The notes under the pieces are model-generated. The model was not told the DNA's origin. It worked only from the letters and a program-made list of their open reading frames with translations, and did not search any database. 48,880 bases of DNA from a virus: IMG/VR virus record IMGVR_UViG_3300009155_000083, positions 1 to 48,880 of that record. One strand, written 5' to 3'. Positions 23,934 to 31,607 of this stretch are shown one piece after another (the stretch's first letter is position 1; each line of letters opens with the position of its first letter). A program made the position numbers and the translations under genes.

Positions 23934-24964
23934 TGTTCCGTGAAGCCCTAACTTATGATGATGTATTGATGGTTCCTCAATATAGCGATATTCAAAGTCG
24001 TAAAGAAGTAAATATTGGGAATTGGTTGGATGAAGAAAGAGGTTTATGGTTTAATCTTCCTGTTATTTCTTCTCCTATGGATACAGTCACAGAAGACCAA
24101 ATGGCTATTCTAATTGGTAAAATGGGTGGTCTTGGAATTGTTCATAGATATAATACTATCCAAAGACAGTGTGAAATTGCCAATATTGTTACTGAAGAGA
24201 TTGGGTCTAAATTTGGTTGTGCTATTGGAATTACAGGAGATTACCTTGAAAGAGCAGAAGCCTTAGTTAAAGAAGGAGTTAAAATTCTTTGCTTAGATGT
24301 TGCTCATGGTGACCATATTTTAATGAAGAGATCCCTAATTACTCTTAGGGAGAAGTTAGGCGATGGACCACACCTCATGGCAGGAAACGTTGCAACGCTT
24401 GATGGATTTAACAATCTCGCTTCTTGGGGTGCTAATTCAATTCGTGTCGGTATTGGTGGTGGTAGCATTTGTTCTACTCGTATTCAAACTGGTCACGGGG
24501 TTCCTTCTTTGGATTCTGTTATAGATTGTGCGAGGACTCCTTATAATGTTGCGGTTATTGCGGACGGTGGTATTAGAAACTCTGGTGATATGGTTAAAGC
24601 TCTTGGCGTGGGTGCTGATTTCTGTATGCTGGGTTCTGTTCTCGCTGGAAGCTCTAAAACTCCAGGTGAAATGTATCTTAACGCAAGCACAGGAGAAGCT
24701 TCAAAAACTTATCGTGGTATGGCTTCAAAAGACGCACAAATGGATTGGAGAGGTAAAACATCTTCTCTTGAAGGAATCTCCACAATTATTCAATACAAGG
24801 GGGAAACAAATGCTATTATTGAGCAGGTTGAAAATGGTATTCGCTCTGGTTTTTCTTACTCTGGAGCACGAACTATTAATGAACTATGGTCTAAAGCTCG
24901 TTTTATTAGACAAACCTCCTCTGGCGCGAGAGAAAGTGACACTCATATTCTAAAGAAAAATTGA
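23933..24964 (+). CDS. IMP dehydrogenase / GMP reductase family enzyme
   Basis: A 343-residue TIM barrel. It opens ALTYDDVLMVPQYSDI and has SSPMDTVTE, GGLGIVHRY, CLDVAHGD, MAGNVAT, and the catalytic loop GGGSICSTR with Cys near 180. VIADGGIRNSGD and AGSSKTPGE follow. It lacks the CBS domains of typical IMP dehydrogenase, and the length matches GMP reductase (about 345). The flap after YRGMAS is short, also closer to GMP reductase (GMP to IMP). IMP dehydrogenase activity cannot be excluded. Its placement with a PurA-like enzyme suggests a purine interconversion route. Confidence 0.88.
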   Translation: MFREALTYDDVLMVPQYSDIQSRKEVNIGNWLDEERGLWFNLPVISSPMDTVTEDQMAILIGKMGGLGIVHRYNTIQRQCEIANIVTEEIGSKFGCAIGITGDYLERAEALVKEGVKILCLDVAHGDHILMKRSLITLREKLGDGPHLMAGNVATLDGFNNLASWGANSIRVGIGGGSICSTRIQTGHGVPSLDSVIDCARTPYNVAVIADGGIRNSGDMVKALGVGADFCMLGSVLAGSSKTPGEMYLNASTGEASKTYRGMASKDAQMDWRGKTSSLEGISTIIQYKGETNAIIEQVENGIRSGFSYSGARTINELWSKARFIRQTSSGARESDTHILKKN

Positions 24965-25308
24965 TGGAACAAACTAAGCGACCAAGAACAGAAGTAGATA
25001 AATCAATATTTAAATTGATTCTTTTCTATGAAAGAATAGAAAATTCTGTTGAATTAATTGTTCGTCTTAAAAATGATGGCTTTAACGGTGCTAAGTTTTT
25101 TCGTAGCGTTGTTGAAGCTTATTTATCACATGACCCTAAATTTATGGAATGGTTTAATACAAAACGCAAAACTCCTAAAAATAGAATTAAAAAAGTTCAA
25201 AAATTAGTAGAAGATGGTAGAAGATTAGAAAGTGAATACTATTTATCTAACGAAGAAGTTGAAAATATTTTTGATATTATAGAAAATATTGAGGATATTG
25301 AATACTAA
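24964..25308 (+). CDS. hypothetical charged helical protein
   Basis: A 114-residue protein starting at ATG 24964, overlapping the previous stop by one base. It is rich in Lys, Arg and Glu, with helices (FKLILFYERIENSVELIVRL, then FFRSVVEAYL) and an acidic end. No family recognised. It is the last gene of the operon before the ACTATTTA motif at 25332. Confidence 0.6.
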   Translation: MEQTKRPRTEVDKSIFKLILFYERIENSVELIVRLKNDGFNGAKFFRSVVEAYLSHDPKFMEWFNTKRKTPKNRIKKVQKLVEDGRRLESEYYLSNEEVENIFDIIENIEDIEY

Positions 25309-25331
25309 AACGGTATTTTTGTAATTTAGAT

Positions 25332-25339
25332 ACTATTTA
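25332..25339 (+). promoter_or_regulatory. ACTATTTA motif, candidate late promoter
   Basis: ACTATTTA lies in the 53-base gap before the scaffold-like gene, 22 bases ahead of ATG 25362. A TTAGGAGC ribosome site lies between. Confidence 0.5.
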
Positions 25340-25361
25340 ATTTTGTTAGGAGCAAAACAAC

Positions 25362-26006
25362 ATGAGCAGAAAGCCTTTATTATCCGAGAGTCAAGTAGCA
25401 AAGTGGATGAAACTTGCTAATATTGATAAGAATGCAACAAAGAATTTTCTTAATGAATCTAAATCAAATAAAAAAGTATTGAAAGAAAACTATAGTATGA
25501 ATAATCCTATGGGTGCCCGTGAAGACGAAGATATGGGCATGGAAGATGATATGGGAATGGGCGAAGAAGATGGTGGAATGGATATTGGCGATGGATCTAT
25601 GGGCGAAGAGCCTTCCGTCGTTGGTGATGAAGAAATGGATATGGATATGGAAGCTGGAGGCGACGAAGGCGAAGTAGAATTTGATTCAGTTGAAGATTTA
25701 CAAAAAGTATTGGTAAATGGTCTTGAAAGTGAAAGTGGCAGACAAGCATTAAAAAATGCAATAATGGATGCCCTAGAAGAATTAGGTCTTGCCGATGAAA
25801 TGGGTGGCGAAGAGCCCGAAATGGATATGGAAGAACCAGCAGAAGAAGAGGACAGCATGGAGGGAGGCGATGAAGGGGGTGATGAACCTGCCGAACCCGC
25901 TGAAGACGAGGAACAACTCGCAGAAGGTTTAGAAAACCTTGAAATCCTCACAGATAATGAAATAATTAACGAAGTATTGAAAAGAGTTATTCGCAGATTA
26001 GTTTGA
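25362..26006 (+). CDS. acidic scaffold-like / prohead core-like protein
   Basis: A 214-residue protein. The N-terminal helix SESQVAKWMKLANIDKN ends in FLNES, a capsid-targeting-like (L/I)-x-E site, and VLKEN gives a second. The middle is a low-complexity Met/Asp/Glu/Gly region (about 48-110 and 145-190). The end, LTDNEIINEVLKRVIRRLV, is a basic amphipathic helix like the C-termini of other proteins here. Acidic cores with a basic end are typical of head scaffolding or core proteins. The ClpP-like protease is encoded 0.5 kb downstream. No direct homology was identified. Confidence 0.6.
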   Translation: MSRKPLLSESQVAKWMKLANIDKNATKNFLNESKSNKKVLKENYSMNNPMGAREDEDMGMEDDMGMGEEDGGMDIGDGSMGEEPSVVGDEEMDMDMEAGGDEGEVEFDSVEDLQKVLVNGLESESGRQALKNAIMDALEELGLADEMGGEEPEMDMEEPAEEEDSMEGGDEGGDEPAEPAEDEEQLAEGLENLEILTDNEIINEVLKRVIRRLV

Positions 26007-26033
26007 TAATGTCTCCTAGATAAATAATAAAGG

Positions 26034-26062
26034 TTGCTCTTTTGGCTACGCAGGATTATAAT
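26034..26062 (+). promoter_or_regulatory. sigma70-type promoter overlapping a terminator
   Basis: TTGCTC (26034-26039), a 17-base spacer and a perfect TATAAT (26057-26062). The -10 box fills the loop of the terminator at 26046-26081, so a polymerase starting here initiates within or just after the stem. It would drive the unit from 26095. Confidence 0.5.
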
Positions 26063-26081
26063 GATCCTGCGTAGTTTTTTT
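26046..26081 (+). terminator. intrinsic terminator after scaffold-like gene
   Basis: A perfect 11-base-pair stem, CTACGCAGGAT (26046-26056) with ATCCTGCGTAG (26064-26074), a 7-base loop TATAATG and seven T. Confidence 0.9.
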
Positions 26082-26094
26082 ATTTGGAGTATTA

Positions 26095-26475
26095 ATGTAT
26101 CTCTCATGGTTTTTGTTCTTTGTGGCAGGTATTATATTCTCAAAGATATTCTCTACTATTTTGGATATTGGCGTTGTAACTCAGTTTTCAAGATTAATGT
26201 CAGATCGTATTTTAATTCCCTTGATTATGATAGCACAGGAGGTAGAATACCTACGTCAGTTGAAGATGGAAGTTCTTAAAGAAAAAGGTCTTGATGAAGA
26301 ACAAATAAAGTTTCAACTATCTTTGTTTGACAAATGGTTTACAAGTTGGAAAGAATCGGTTATTATATCGTTCATAAGCTCAGCCCCTCAACCACTAAAG
26401 AAAGACCTTCCATTTTATGATTGGGCTTCTGCTACCAGATATGTAGAAAAGTTAATTAAACAAAAAAGAATCTAG
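26095..26475 (+). CDS. small membrane-anchored phage protein
   Basis: A 126-residue protein with one hydrophobic N-terminal segment (about 2-26, LSWFLFFVAGIIFSKIF). A second moderately hydrophobic stretch lies near 38-48 and a soluble, charged helical remainder follows (VEYLRQLKMEVLKEKG). Similar one-span proteins occur near head genes of marine T4-like phages, without known role. It has a TTGGAG ribosome site behind the terminator. Confidence 0.6.
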   Translation: MYLSWFLFFVAGIIFSKIFSTILDIGVVTQFSRLMSDRILIPLIMIAQEVEYLRQLKMEVLKEKGLDEEQIKFQLSLFDKWFTSWKESVIISFISSAPQPLKKDLPFYDWASATRYVEKLIKQKRI

Positions 26476-26483
26476 GAGTCAAA

Positions 26484-27176
26484 ATGCTATTCAACAAAGG
26501 CAAGAAAGTTAACGACGATCACGATCACGAAGATGATGAACCAGAGAAAGAGGATACTTCTAAAAAGCCCTCTGCGTTCTCCCTTATCATGCCAGCAGCG
26601 GGAGCAGATAAACCAGATAGCCGCACAATTGGACTATTTGGAGAAGTAGAAGAAGGCAAAATCTCACAAATTATTGGTGCTATGATTGAACTTGCGGAAG
26701 ATGCCGAAGTTGAAAATCCAACCAATCCAGATGATCCAGATAGTGAAGTAGAAATTGTTAATCAACCAATTGAACTTCTACTAAATACTCCAGGTGGTTC
26801 AGCAGATGATATGTTTGCTCTTTACGATATTATGCGAGTAGTTAAGAATAAATGTGATATTGAAACCTTTGGTATTGGTAAAGTAATGTCTGCTGGTGTT
26901 CTTCTTCTTGCAGCGGGAACTAAAGGTAAACGTAAGATTGGTAAGAATTGTCGCGTAATGATTCACTCTGTTATTGGTGGTAATGTTGGACCTCTTCACA
27001 ATCTTGAAAATGAAATGAATGAGATCCGGTATATTCAAACTGCTTATCTCAAAGCCCTAGCAGATGAAACCAATATGACTTATCAGCAACTACGTCGAAT
27101 GATTAATCGTAAAGTAAATGTTTATCTTTCAGCAGAAGAAGCAGTTAAGCTTGGTATTGCTGATATTATTGTTTAA
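26484..27176 (+). CDS. ClpP-like serine protease, possible prohead protease
   Basis: A 230-residue ClpP/crotonase-fold protein. A charged N-terminal extension (about 1-30) precedes the core. The oxyanion and catalytic regions are recognisable: LLLNTPGGSADDM (98-110), GIGKVMSAGV with nucleophile S136, and CRVMIHSVIGG with H161. YLSAEEAVKLGIAD (214-227) matches the last ClpP helix. The third triad residue, normally Asp, is Asn 212, as in some ClpP variants. It also has an acidic insertion near 72-92. Flanked by scaffold-like and packaged-type genes, it may process head proteins, which is inference. TAGGAG precedes the ATG. Confidence 0.78.
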   Translation: MLFNKGKKVNDDHDHEDDEPEKEDTSKKPSAFSLIMPAAGADKPDSRTIGLFGEVEEGKISQIIGAMIELAEDAEVENPTNPDDPDSEVEIVNQPIELLLNTPGGSADDMFALYDIMRVVKNKCDIETFGIGKVMSAGVLLLAAGTKGKRKIGKNCRVMIHSVIGGNVGPLHNLENEMNEIRYIQTAYLKALADETNMTYQQLRRMINRKVNVYLSAEEAVKLGIADIIV

Positions 27177-27177
27177 T

Positions 27178-27185
27178 ACTATTTA
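27178..27185 (+). promoter_or_regulatory. ACTATTTA motif directly before start codon
   Basis: The motif overlaps the clpP-like stop region and ends five bases before ATG 27191. If it is a -10 box the transcript would start at about the ATG (leaderless), or translation may begin at the later ATG 27260 behind AAAGAGAG. Confidence 0.45.
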
Positions 27186-27190
27186 TTAGC

Positions 27191-28576
27191 ATGAAAAACA
27201 ATAATGAATTAGACCAAATTGTAGAAAGCTTTTTAAGCCCCGCTCCTGTAAAAGAGAGTATGGGTCTTAAAGAGCTTTTTGCTCTATTTGAAGAAGTAAT
27301 TAACGAAGCAGCTTATACAGGTCTTTCACAACTTGGTACAGATAAACCACTAAGAGGCACAGAAGAAAAATATAAAACTGACTTCTTTAATTTGATGCAA
27401 GCTGCTTTAGGCCAAAAAATAGTAGGGGCTCCTAACGCTTCCGACGCTATTTTACAAATTATCACACAAATTGATGAATTAAAAAATCAAGAAAACTGGA
27501 AAAATTATAAGTTATCACAATCTATATCAGTTATAACTTTCGTTGAGTCATTATACGAAATGATTTATAATATCCAAGGCGACAATCCAGATGTAGCAGG
27601 TAAAATGTTTGAAAGATTTATAGCATTTGCAACAAAAGGCAGAGTATCGTCGCAAATTGCTTTAACTGATAAAGATTTAGCAACAAAAACAGGTGCTAGT
27701 GGTACATCAATATTCGATTTGATTACTCCAAATAACGAATACGTTTCGGTTAAATTAATAAAAGAGTTTAAAGTAACTGGTTCAATCAATAATTTATATA
27801 AATATTTATTTAATGTTAATGAAGATTATATACCAATAAACAAAGAAGAAATACAGAATAAAAAAACAGACAAAACAATAACTTATTTAGTTACTGTAAA
27901 AGGTCAAGATAGAGAACAATTAACTTTTTATGCTTTTACAATTACTTGTGATAATTTCATAAATGTTATTGGTGATAAAAGAATAGATGCCTATAACAAA
28001 GGTCTTACTTTTGATAAAGATCTTAAAAATTCAGAATCAGAAAAAGATAGGCTTGATAATGATATACAAGAATTAATAAATGCCTTAAGGGGCACCAGAA
28101 CAAATACTCGGGCATACGATGTTTTACAAATTAAAATATCAGAAAAAAGAAAAGAATTAAATGATGTTAATACTCATATAACTAATTTGTATAGAGCCAA
28201 GGGCAAACGCTCTACTTCATTTTCAATTTCTACAGATGAAGCACAACAATACAAAACAAATTTGTGGGGTTCTGTTCTTAAAGTAGAAGCTGGTGAAAGA
28301 GATACTATAGTTCAAAACAGTACAAGCATATTCAACGGTAAAATGAAAGGTCTTATTGAAGAAGCAAGTGCTGTTTATTATAAGGTTTCTAATCTTTTAT
28401 TGAAACTTGAAGATGAAAATGTAAGTTTGGAAGAAAAAATATCAACTGGTAAAGAAGCACACAACTCAATTAAAACACTAGAGGATTACCTCTTATCTGT
28501 TACTAAACAATATAATATAGCCCTAAAAGATAAGAAAGTTCCCGAACAAGATACAACACAAACAAAACTTTTTTAA
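27191..28576 (+). CDS. probable packaged protein, possibly with a restriction-endonuclease-like fold
   Basis: A 461-residue protein. Within the first 45 residues lies MGLKELFALFEEVINEAAYTG, a good capsid-targeting-like helix with an I-N-E-A cleavage point. ATG 27260 would start exactly there. Residues about 138-195 (GKMFERFIAFATKG, then IFDLITPNNEYVSVKLIKEF and GSINNLYKYL) resemble the E...D...xxK layout of PD-(D/E)xK nucleases. The C-terminal third is coiled-coil-like. An endonuclease packaged in the head is an attractive but unproven reading. Confidence 0.55.
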   Translation: MKNNNELDQIVESFLSPAPVKESMGLKELFALFEEVINEAAYTGLSQLGTDKPLRGTEEKYKTDFFNLMQAALGQKIVGAPNASDAILQIITQIDELKNQENWKNYKLSQSISVITFVESLYEMIYNIQGDNPDVAGKMFERFIAFATKGRVSSQIALTDKDLATKTGASGTSIFDLITPNNEYVSVKLIKEFKVTGSINNLYKYLFNVNEDYIPINKEEIQNKKTDKTITYLVTVKGQDREQLTFYAFTITCDNFINVIGDKRIDAYNKGLTFDKDLKNSESEKDRLDNDIQELINALRGTRTNTRAYDVLQIKISEKRKELNDVNTHITNLYRAKGKRSTSFSISTDEAQQYKTNLWGSVLKVEAGERDTIVQNSTSIFNGKMKGLIEEASAVYYKVSNLLLKLEDENVSLEEKISTGKEAHNSIKTLEDYLLSVTKQYNIALKDKKVPEQDTTQTKLF

Positions 28577-28577
28577 C

Positions 28578-28605
28578 TTGACTTTTTCTAAAACGATATT
28601 ATAAT
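28578..28605 (+). promoter_or_regulatory. near-consensus sigma70-type promoter for groEL
   Basis: TTGACT (28578-28583), a 16-base spacer and a perfect TATAAT (28600-28605). A GGAG ribosome site and ATG 28625 follow within 20 bases. It is one of the best matches to the bacterial consensus in the window. Confidence 0.75.
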
Positions 28606-28624
28606 ACCCATATACGGAGTTTTT

Positions 28625-30193
28625 ATGAGCAAAGATTATTGCGATGGTCGCTCTTTAAGTGAAGCGATTTTAAAAGGCGCAAATGTATTAGCAGACAACG
28701 TTTCCTCTACACTAGGACCAAGAGGAAGAAATGTAATTCTTCAAGAGAAAGGCAAAACACCAATCATTACCAAAGACGGTGTAACTGTGGCTTCTTTCGT
28801 TGAGCTTTCAGATCCATTTGAGAACTTGGGAGCACAGGTAATTAAACAAGCTTCTCAACAAACTGCTACTTTAGCTGGTGATGGAACTACTACATCAGTT
28901 GTTCTTTCACGCGCAATTCTTCGTGAAGCACAAAAATACCTAACTGCTGGTGTTTCTCCTACTGAATTAAAGAGAGGAATGGACCTAGCCGTAGATGCTT
29001 TGGTTACTAGGATTGAGGAGATAGCACAACCAATTTCGTCAGAGGAAGAAATCGAACATATTGCTTCAATTTCTGCTAACAACGATAGAACAATTGGTAA
29101 ATTAATTGCTACTGCTGTTGACAAGGTAGGTAAAGATGGTTCAATCACAATCGAAGAAGCTCGTTCGGTCGATACTTCTCTTGACGTTGTTGAAGGTTTT
29201 CGTTTTGATTCGGGATTCCTCGCCTCAGCGTTCATCAACGACGAGAGACGAGGGGTAGTAAAATATGAAGATCCTTATATACTTGTAACAGATCATAAAT
29301 TTGACTCTGTTCAAGATATGTTGCCTGTTCTTGAATTAATCGCAAGAGAAGGTAAACCATTTGTAATTGTAGCAGATGAAATTGAAGGTCAAGCTCTTGC
29401 TGCTCTTATTATGAACGCTATGAGAGGCACCATGAAAGTTGCAGCCGTTAAAGCTCCTCGTTATGGTGAAGAGCGTAAAAACATTCTTAAAGACCTTGCT
29501 ATTTCAGTAGGAGCAACTTTTGTTTCTCTTGAAAATAGTATGAAGATTGGTGATGTAAAACTAAAAGATTTTGGTCGTTCTAAGAAAATTGAAATTGCTA
29601 AAAACCTTACCACTATTGTAGGTGGAAAAGGTGATATGGAACAAGTTGACCAAAGAATTGAAACAATTAAAGCTGAACTTCAACAAACTGAATCAATTTA
29701 CGAGTGTGAACGTCTACAAGAAAGAATTACTCGTCTTGCTTCTGGTATCGCAATTATTCGTGTAGGTGCTCCAACTGAAATCGAAATGATAGAGAAGAAG
29801 CACCGTATTGAAGATGCCCTAGAAGCCGTCCGTAGTGCCCAACAGGAGGGTATCGTTGCTGGAGGTGGCGTAGCCCTCATTAGAGCAGCAGAAGGGATTG
29901 TAGACCCAACAGGGAACGAGGAACAGGCACTTGGTTTCAAGATCATAATGAAGGCTATTGAAGAACCTGTAAGACAAATGGCTCTAAATTCTGGAGAGTC
30001 ACCAGATATTATTGTAAGCATGGTTAAGACAGAACATACCAATTATGGTTATGATTTTTTAGGTCGTAAAATGATTGATATGGTCAAGAGCGGTATTATT
30101 GACCCAGCAAAAGTTACAAGATGTGCCCTTCAAAATGCAGCTTCTGCGGCAGGAACTTTGATTACGACTAATTATGCTATTGTTCAAAATTAG
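28625..30193 (+). CDS. groEL: GroEL-type chaperonin
   Basis: A 522-residue type I chaperonin subunit. Visible landmarks are LGPRGRNVILQEK, TKDGVTVASFVEL with the ATP-hydrolysis Asp, and AGDGTTTSVVL (nucleotide site). FDSGFLASAFIN, KAPRYGEERKNILKDLA and AGGGVALIRA follow. It is shorter than bacterial GroEL (about 548) and lacks the Gly-Gly-Met tail. It would form a double ring to fold phage head proteins, perhaps with the GroES-like protein at 11.1 kb. It has its own strong promoter and an ACTATTTA motif directly after the stop. Confidence 0.95.
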   Translation: MSKDYCDGRSLSEAILKGANVLADNVSSTLGPRGRNVILQEKGKTPIITKDGVTVASFVELSDPFENLGAQVIKQASQQTATLAGDGTTTSVVLSRAILREAQKYLTAGVSPTELKRGMDLAVDALVTRIEEIAQPISSEEEIEHIASISANNDRTIGKLIATAVDKVGKDGSITIEEARSVDTSLDVVEGFRFDSGFLASAFINDERRGVVKYEDPYILVTDHKFDSVQDMLPVLELIAREGKPFVIVADEIEGQALAALIMNAMRGTMKVAAVKAPRYGEERKNILKDLAISVGATFVSLENSMKIGDVKLKDFGRSKKIEIAKNLTTIVGGKGDMEQVDQRIETIKAELQQTESIYECERLQERITRLASGIAIIRVGAPTEIEMIEKKHRIEDALEAVRSAQQEGIVAGGGVALIRAAEGIVDPTGNEEQALGFKIIMKAIEEPVRQMALNSGESPDIIVSMVKTEHTNYGYDFLGRKMIDMVKSGIIDPAKVTRCALQNAASAAGTLITTNYAIVQN

Positions 30194-30194
30194 A

Positions 30195-30202
30195 ACTATT
30201 TA
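30195..30202 (+). promoter_or_regulatory. ACTATTTA motif, candidate late promoter
   Basis: The motif starts one base after the groEL stop and is followed by a small hairpin (TTAGC/GCTAA). The GGAGG site and ATG 30241 come next. Confidence 0.5.
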
Positions 30203-30240
30203 TAGTTAGCCTATTGTGCTAATCTTGGAGGGTGTTGTTT

Positions 30241-30531
30241 ATGGCTACTGGCACAGAGCTTAATGAGCTAAAGGAAGCCATAACGGCACTTGATAAAAAG
30301 GTCGATAGAATGATGAGTTCTATCGAAAACCTTAAAGAAAAACAAGATGATGTAGCCAAAGATATAACCAAAATAAAAGAAGCAGTATATCACCCAGACG
30401 ATGGTATTTACGCTCGTCTAAAAGTAATAGAAACTTGGAAAGAAAACCAAACAAAAGCAACTTGGATTGCTGTTACAGCGATCATAGGTCTTGCTATTAA
30501 ACAATTGTGGGATATACTTACACTACATTAG
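30241..30531 (+). CDS. coiled-coil protein with C-terminal membrane segment
   Basis: A 96-residue protein. A long coiled coil (about 6-50, KKVDRMMSSIENLKEKQDD) is followed by an ARLKVIETWKEN linker and a C-terminal hydrophobic segment (WIAVTAIIGLAIKQLW). This layout resembles XhlA/holin-accessory proteins or tail-anchored phage proteins. ATG 30241 is chosen because GGAGG lies just upstream. Function not certain. Confidence 0.6.
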   Translation: MATGTELNELKEAITALDKKVDRMMSSIENLKEKQDDVAKDITKIKEAVYHPDDGIYARLKVIETWKENQTKATWIAVTAIIGLAIKQLWDILTLH

Positions 30532-30540
30532 AGGTGTTTG

Positions 30541-30831
30541 TTGAAAGTAAAAATTTCTTATACAGTAGATTTTGATGAAGTTCCTAATCAAGTTTGTAGG
30601 ATTTTATCATATGAACAGTTATCAATTCTAAACAGAGAATATAACGATATAATTGAGAACATCAGCGAGAAGAATACTCAAAAAGCTTTAACTCAAATAC
30701 ATGACTTTAGAGTTAAATTAGCAAAGATTGATCAGACGCTAGACAACGCACAATCGATACTTGACGGCTACATGAGAGCGCAGTATACTGAGGGTGTGAC
30801 CGAGAATGATAATGAATCACAACAAGTATGA
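30541..30831 (+). CDS. conserved hypothetical protein with TTG start
   Basis: A 96-residue protein. The start is TTG 30541, six bases after GAGG, since no ATG is available in frame. It opens MKVKISYTVDFDEVP, a beta strand pair seen in uncharacterised phage proteins, then becomes a long helix (about 25-80). Coding ends within the next gene (26-base overlap). Confidence 0.6.
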   Translation: MKVKISYTVDFDEVPNQVCRILSYEQLSILNREYNDIIENISEKNTQKALTQIHDFRVKLAKIDQTLDNAQSILDGYMRAQYTEGVTENDNESQQV

Positions 30832-31039
30832 AGTAGGACAACCGATTACGGTCCTAGCTTCATGCGATTTGTTTTATCCATCAATTAAAAATCCTAATAA
30901 GCTTAAAAAGACACAAGAACCGATATTAGGATGGTTTGTTGAAAGTAAAGATACAACAGTAACTATTCTAACGACAGATGATGGATCTTATTGGGAAACA
31001 GAGTTAGATAGTATTAGACATTACATGGAGACAAAATGA
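30806..31039 (+). CDS. small hypothetical protein
   Basis: A 77-residue protein starting ATGATAATG within the end of the previous gene. It contains beta-strand-like segments (YEVGQPITVLASC, TVTILTTDDGSYW) suggesting a small barrel. It overlaps the next gene by four bases (ATGA). No clear ribosome site is visible, so translation is probably coupled. Confidence 0.55.
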   Translation: MIMNHNKYEVGQPITVLASCDLFYPSIKNPNKLKKTQEPILGWFVESKDTTVTILTTDDGSYWETELDSIRHYMETK

Positions 31040-31314
31040 TTGCCCTTACAGAAGTTTCACAGACAAGCACAGGAGAATATACAGTTAGGTCCGTATATGT
31101 TAACCCTAGTCAAGTTGTAATGATTCGTGAAGATAGCAGGTATTCCTCTCTTGTTAGAGAAGGTAAACTTTCCTCATTAGGTTTTAATCCTGGTGTTGAG
31201 TTTACTCGCATTACAATTAGGGGAGGCACAAGCAACTACGATATTACGGTTGCTGGTTCTGCTCCAACAATTTATGAGAAGATGAACTATTCCAAATCTC
31301 TTCTTAAAGGTTAA
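31036..31314 (+). CDS. conserved hypothetical protein
   Basis: A 92-residue beta-rich protein (MIALTEVSQTSTGEYTVRSV, VNPSQVVMIRED) ending in a short helix. The 'V(N)P..V..I.E' pattern is common in small phage proteins and FlbD-like folds. Coupled to the upstream gene by ATGA. Function unknown. Confidence 0.6.
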   Translation: MIALTEVSQTSTGEYTVRSVYVNPSQVVMIREDSRYSSLVREGKLSSLGFNPGVEFTRITIRGGTSNYDITVAGSAPTIYEKMNYSKSLLKG

Positions 31315-31317
31315 ACC

Positions 31318-31581
31318 ATGCACATAGCTTATTATCATATTCACGCTCTTGGAGATTGTGAATATTGCCTTGATGCACTTAAACTTCTTCAAGATAATGG
31401 TTATCAATATGTTTTAACTCTTTATGATAAATCGCCAGAAGCTTTGAATTTCATTAAATATACTATGGACCATCCAACGGTTCCAATTATTTATGAGTAT
31501 CGAAAAGATAAAAGTATTAGGAAAATTGGTGGTTATACAGAGTTGAAGAAAGAGCTTGACAGCCTCCACGAACAGGAATAG
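31318..31581 (+). CDS. glutaredoxin-like protein
   Basis: An 87-residue thioredoxin-fold protein. The redox motif CEYC is at 14-17, preceded by a strand (IAYYHIHALGD), and the cis-Pro motif TVPIIYEY lies near 55-62. It could reduce ribonucleotide reductase or other disulfides. It ends just before the TTGACA promoter for the next unit; the -35 box lies inside its last codons. Confidence 0.7.
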   Translation: MHIAYYHIHALGDCEYCLDALKLLQDNGYQYVLTLYDKSPEALNFIKYTMDHPTVPIIYEYRKDKSIRKIGGYTELKKELDSLHEQE

Positions 31582-31584
31582 AAT
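31556..31584 (+). promoter_or_regulatory. strong sigma70-type promoter
   Basis: TTGACA (31556-31561), a 17-base spacer and TAGAAT (31579-31584). A TAGGAG ribosome site and ATG 31608 follow. Confidence 0.7.
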
Positions 31585-31607
31585 ACTAAACAAAGGTAGG
31601 AGATAGC

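Noticed and set aside
26019-26026. GATAAATA, resembling the T4/cyanophage late promoter
   Set aside because: It was the only such copy noticed and stands next to a better sigma70-type promoter, so there is no recurrence to support it.
25490-26107. Open reading frame of about 205 codons on the - strand
   Set aside because: It is the antisense shadow of the acidic scaffold-like gene, whose GAT/GAA/GGN-rich codons keep the reverse frame open. Its product is an implausible Ser/Pro string and it has no ribosome site.
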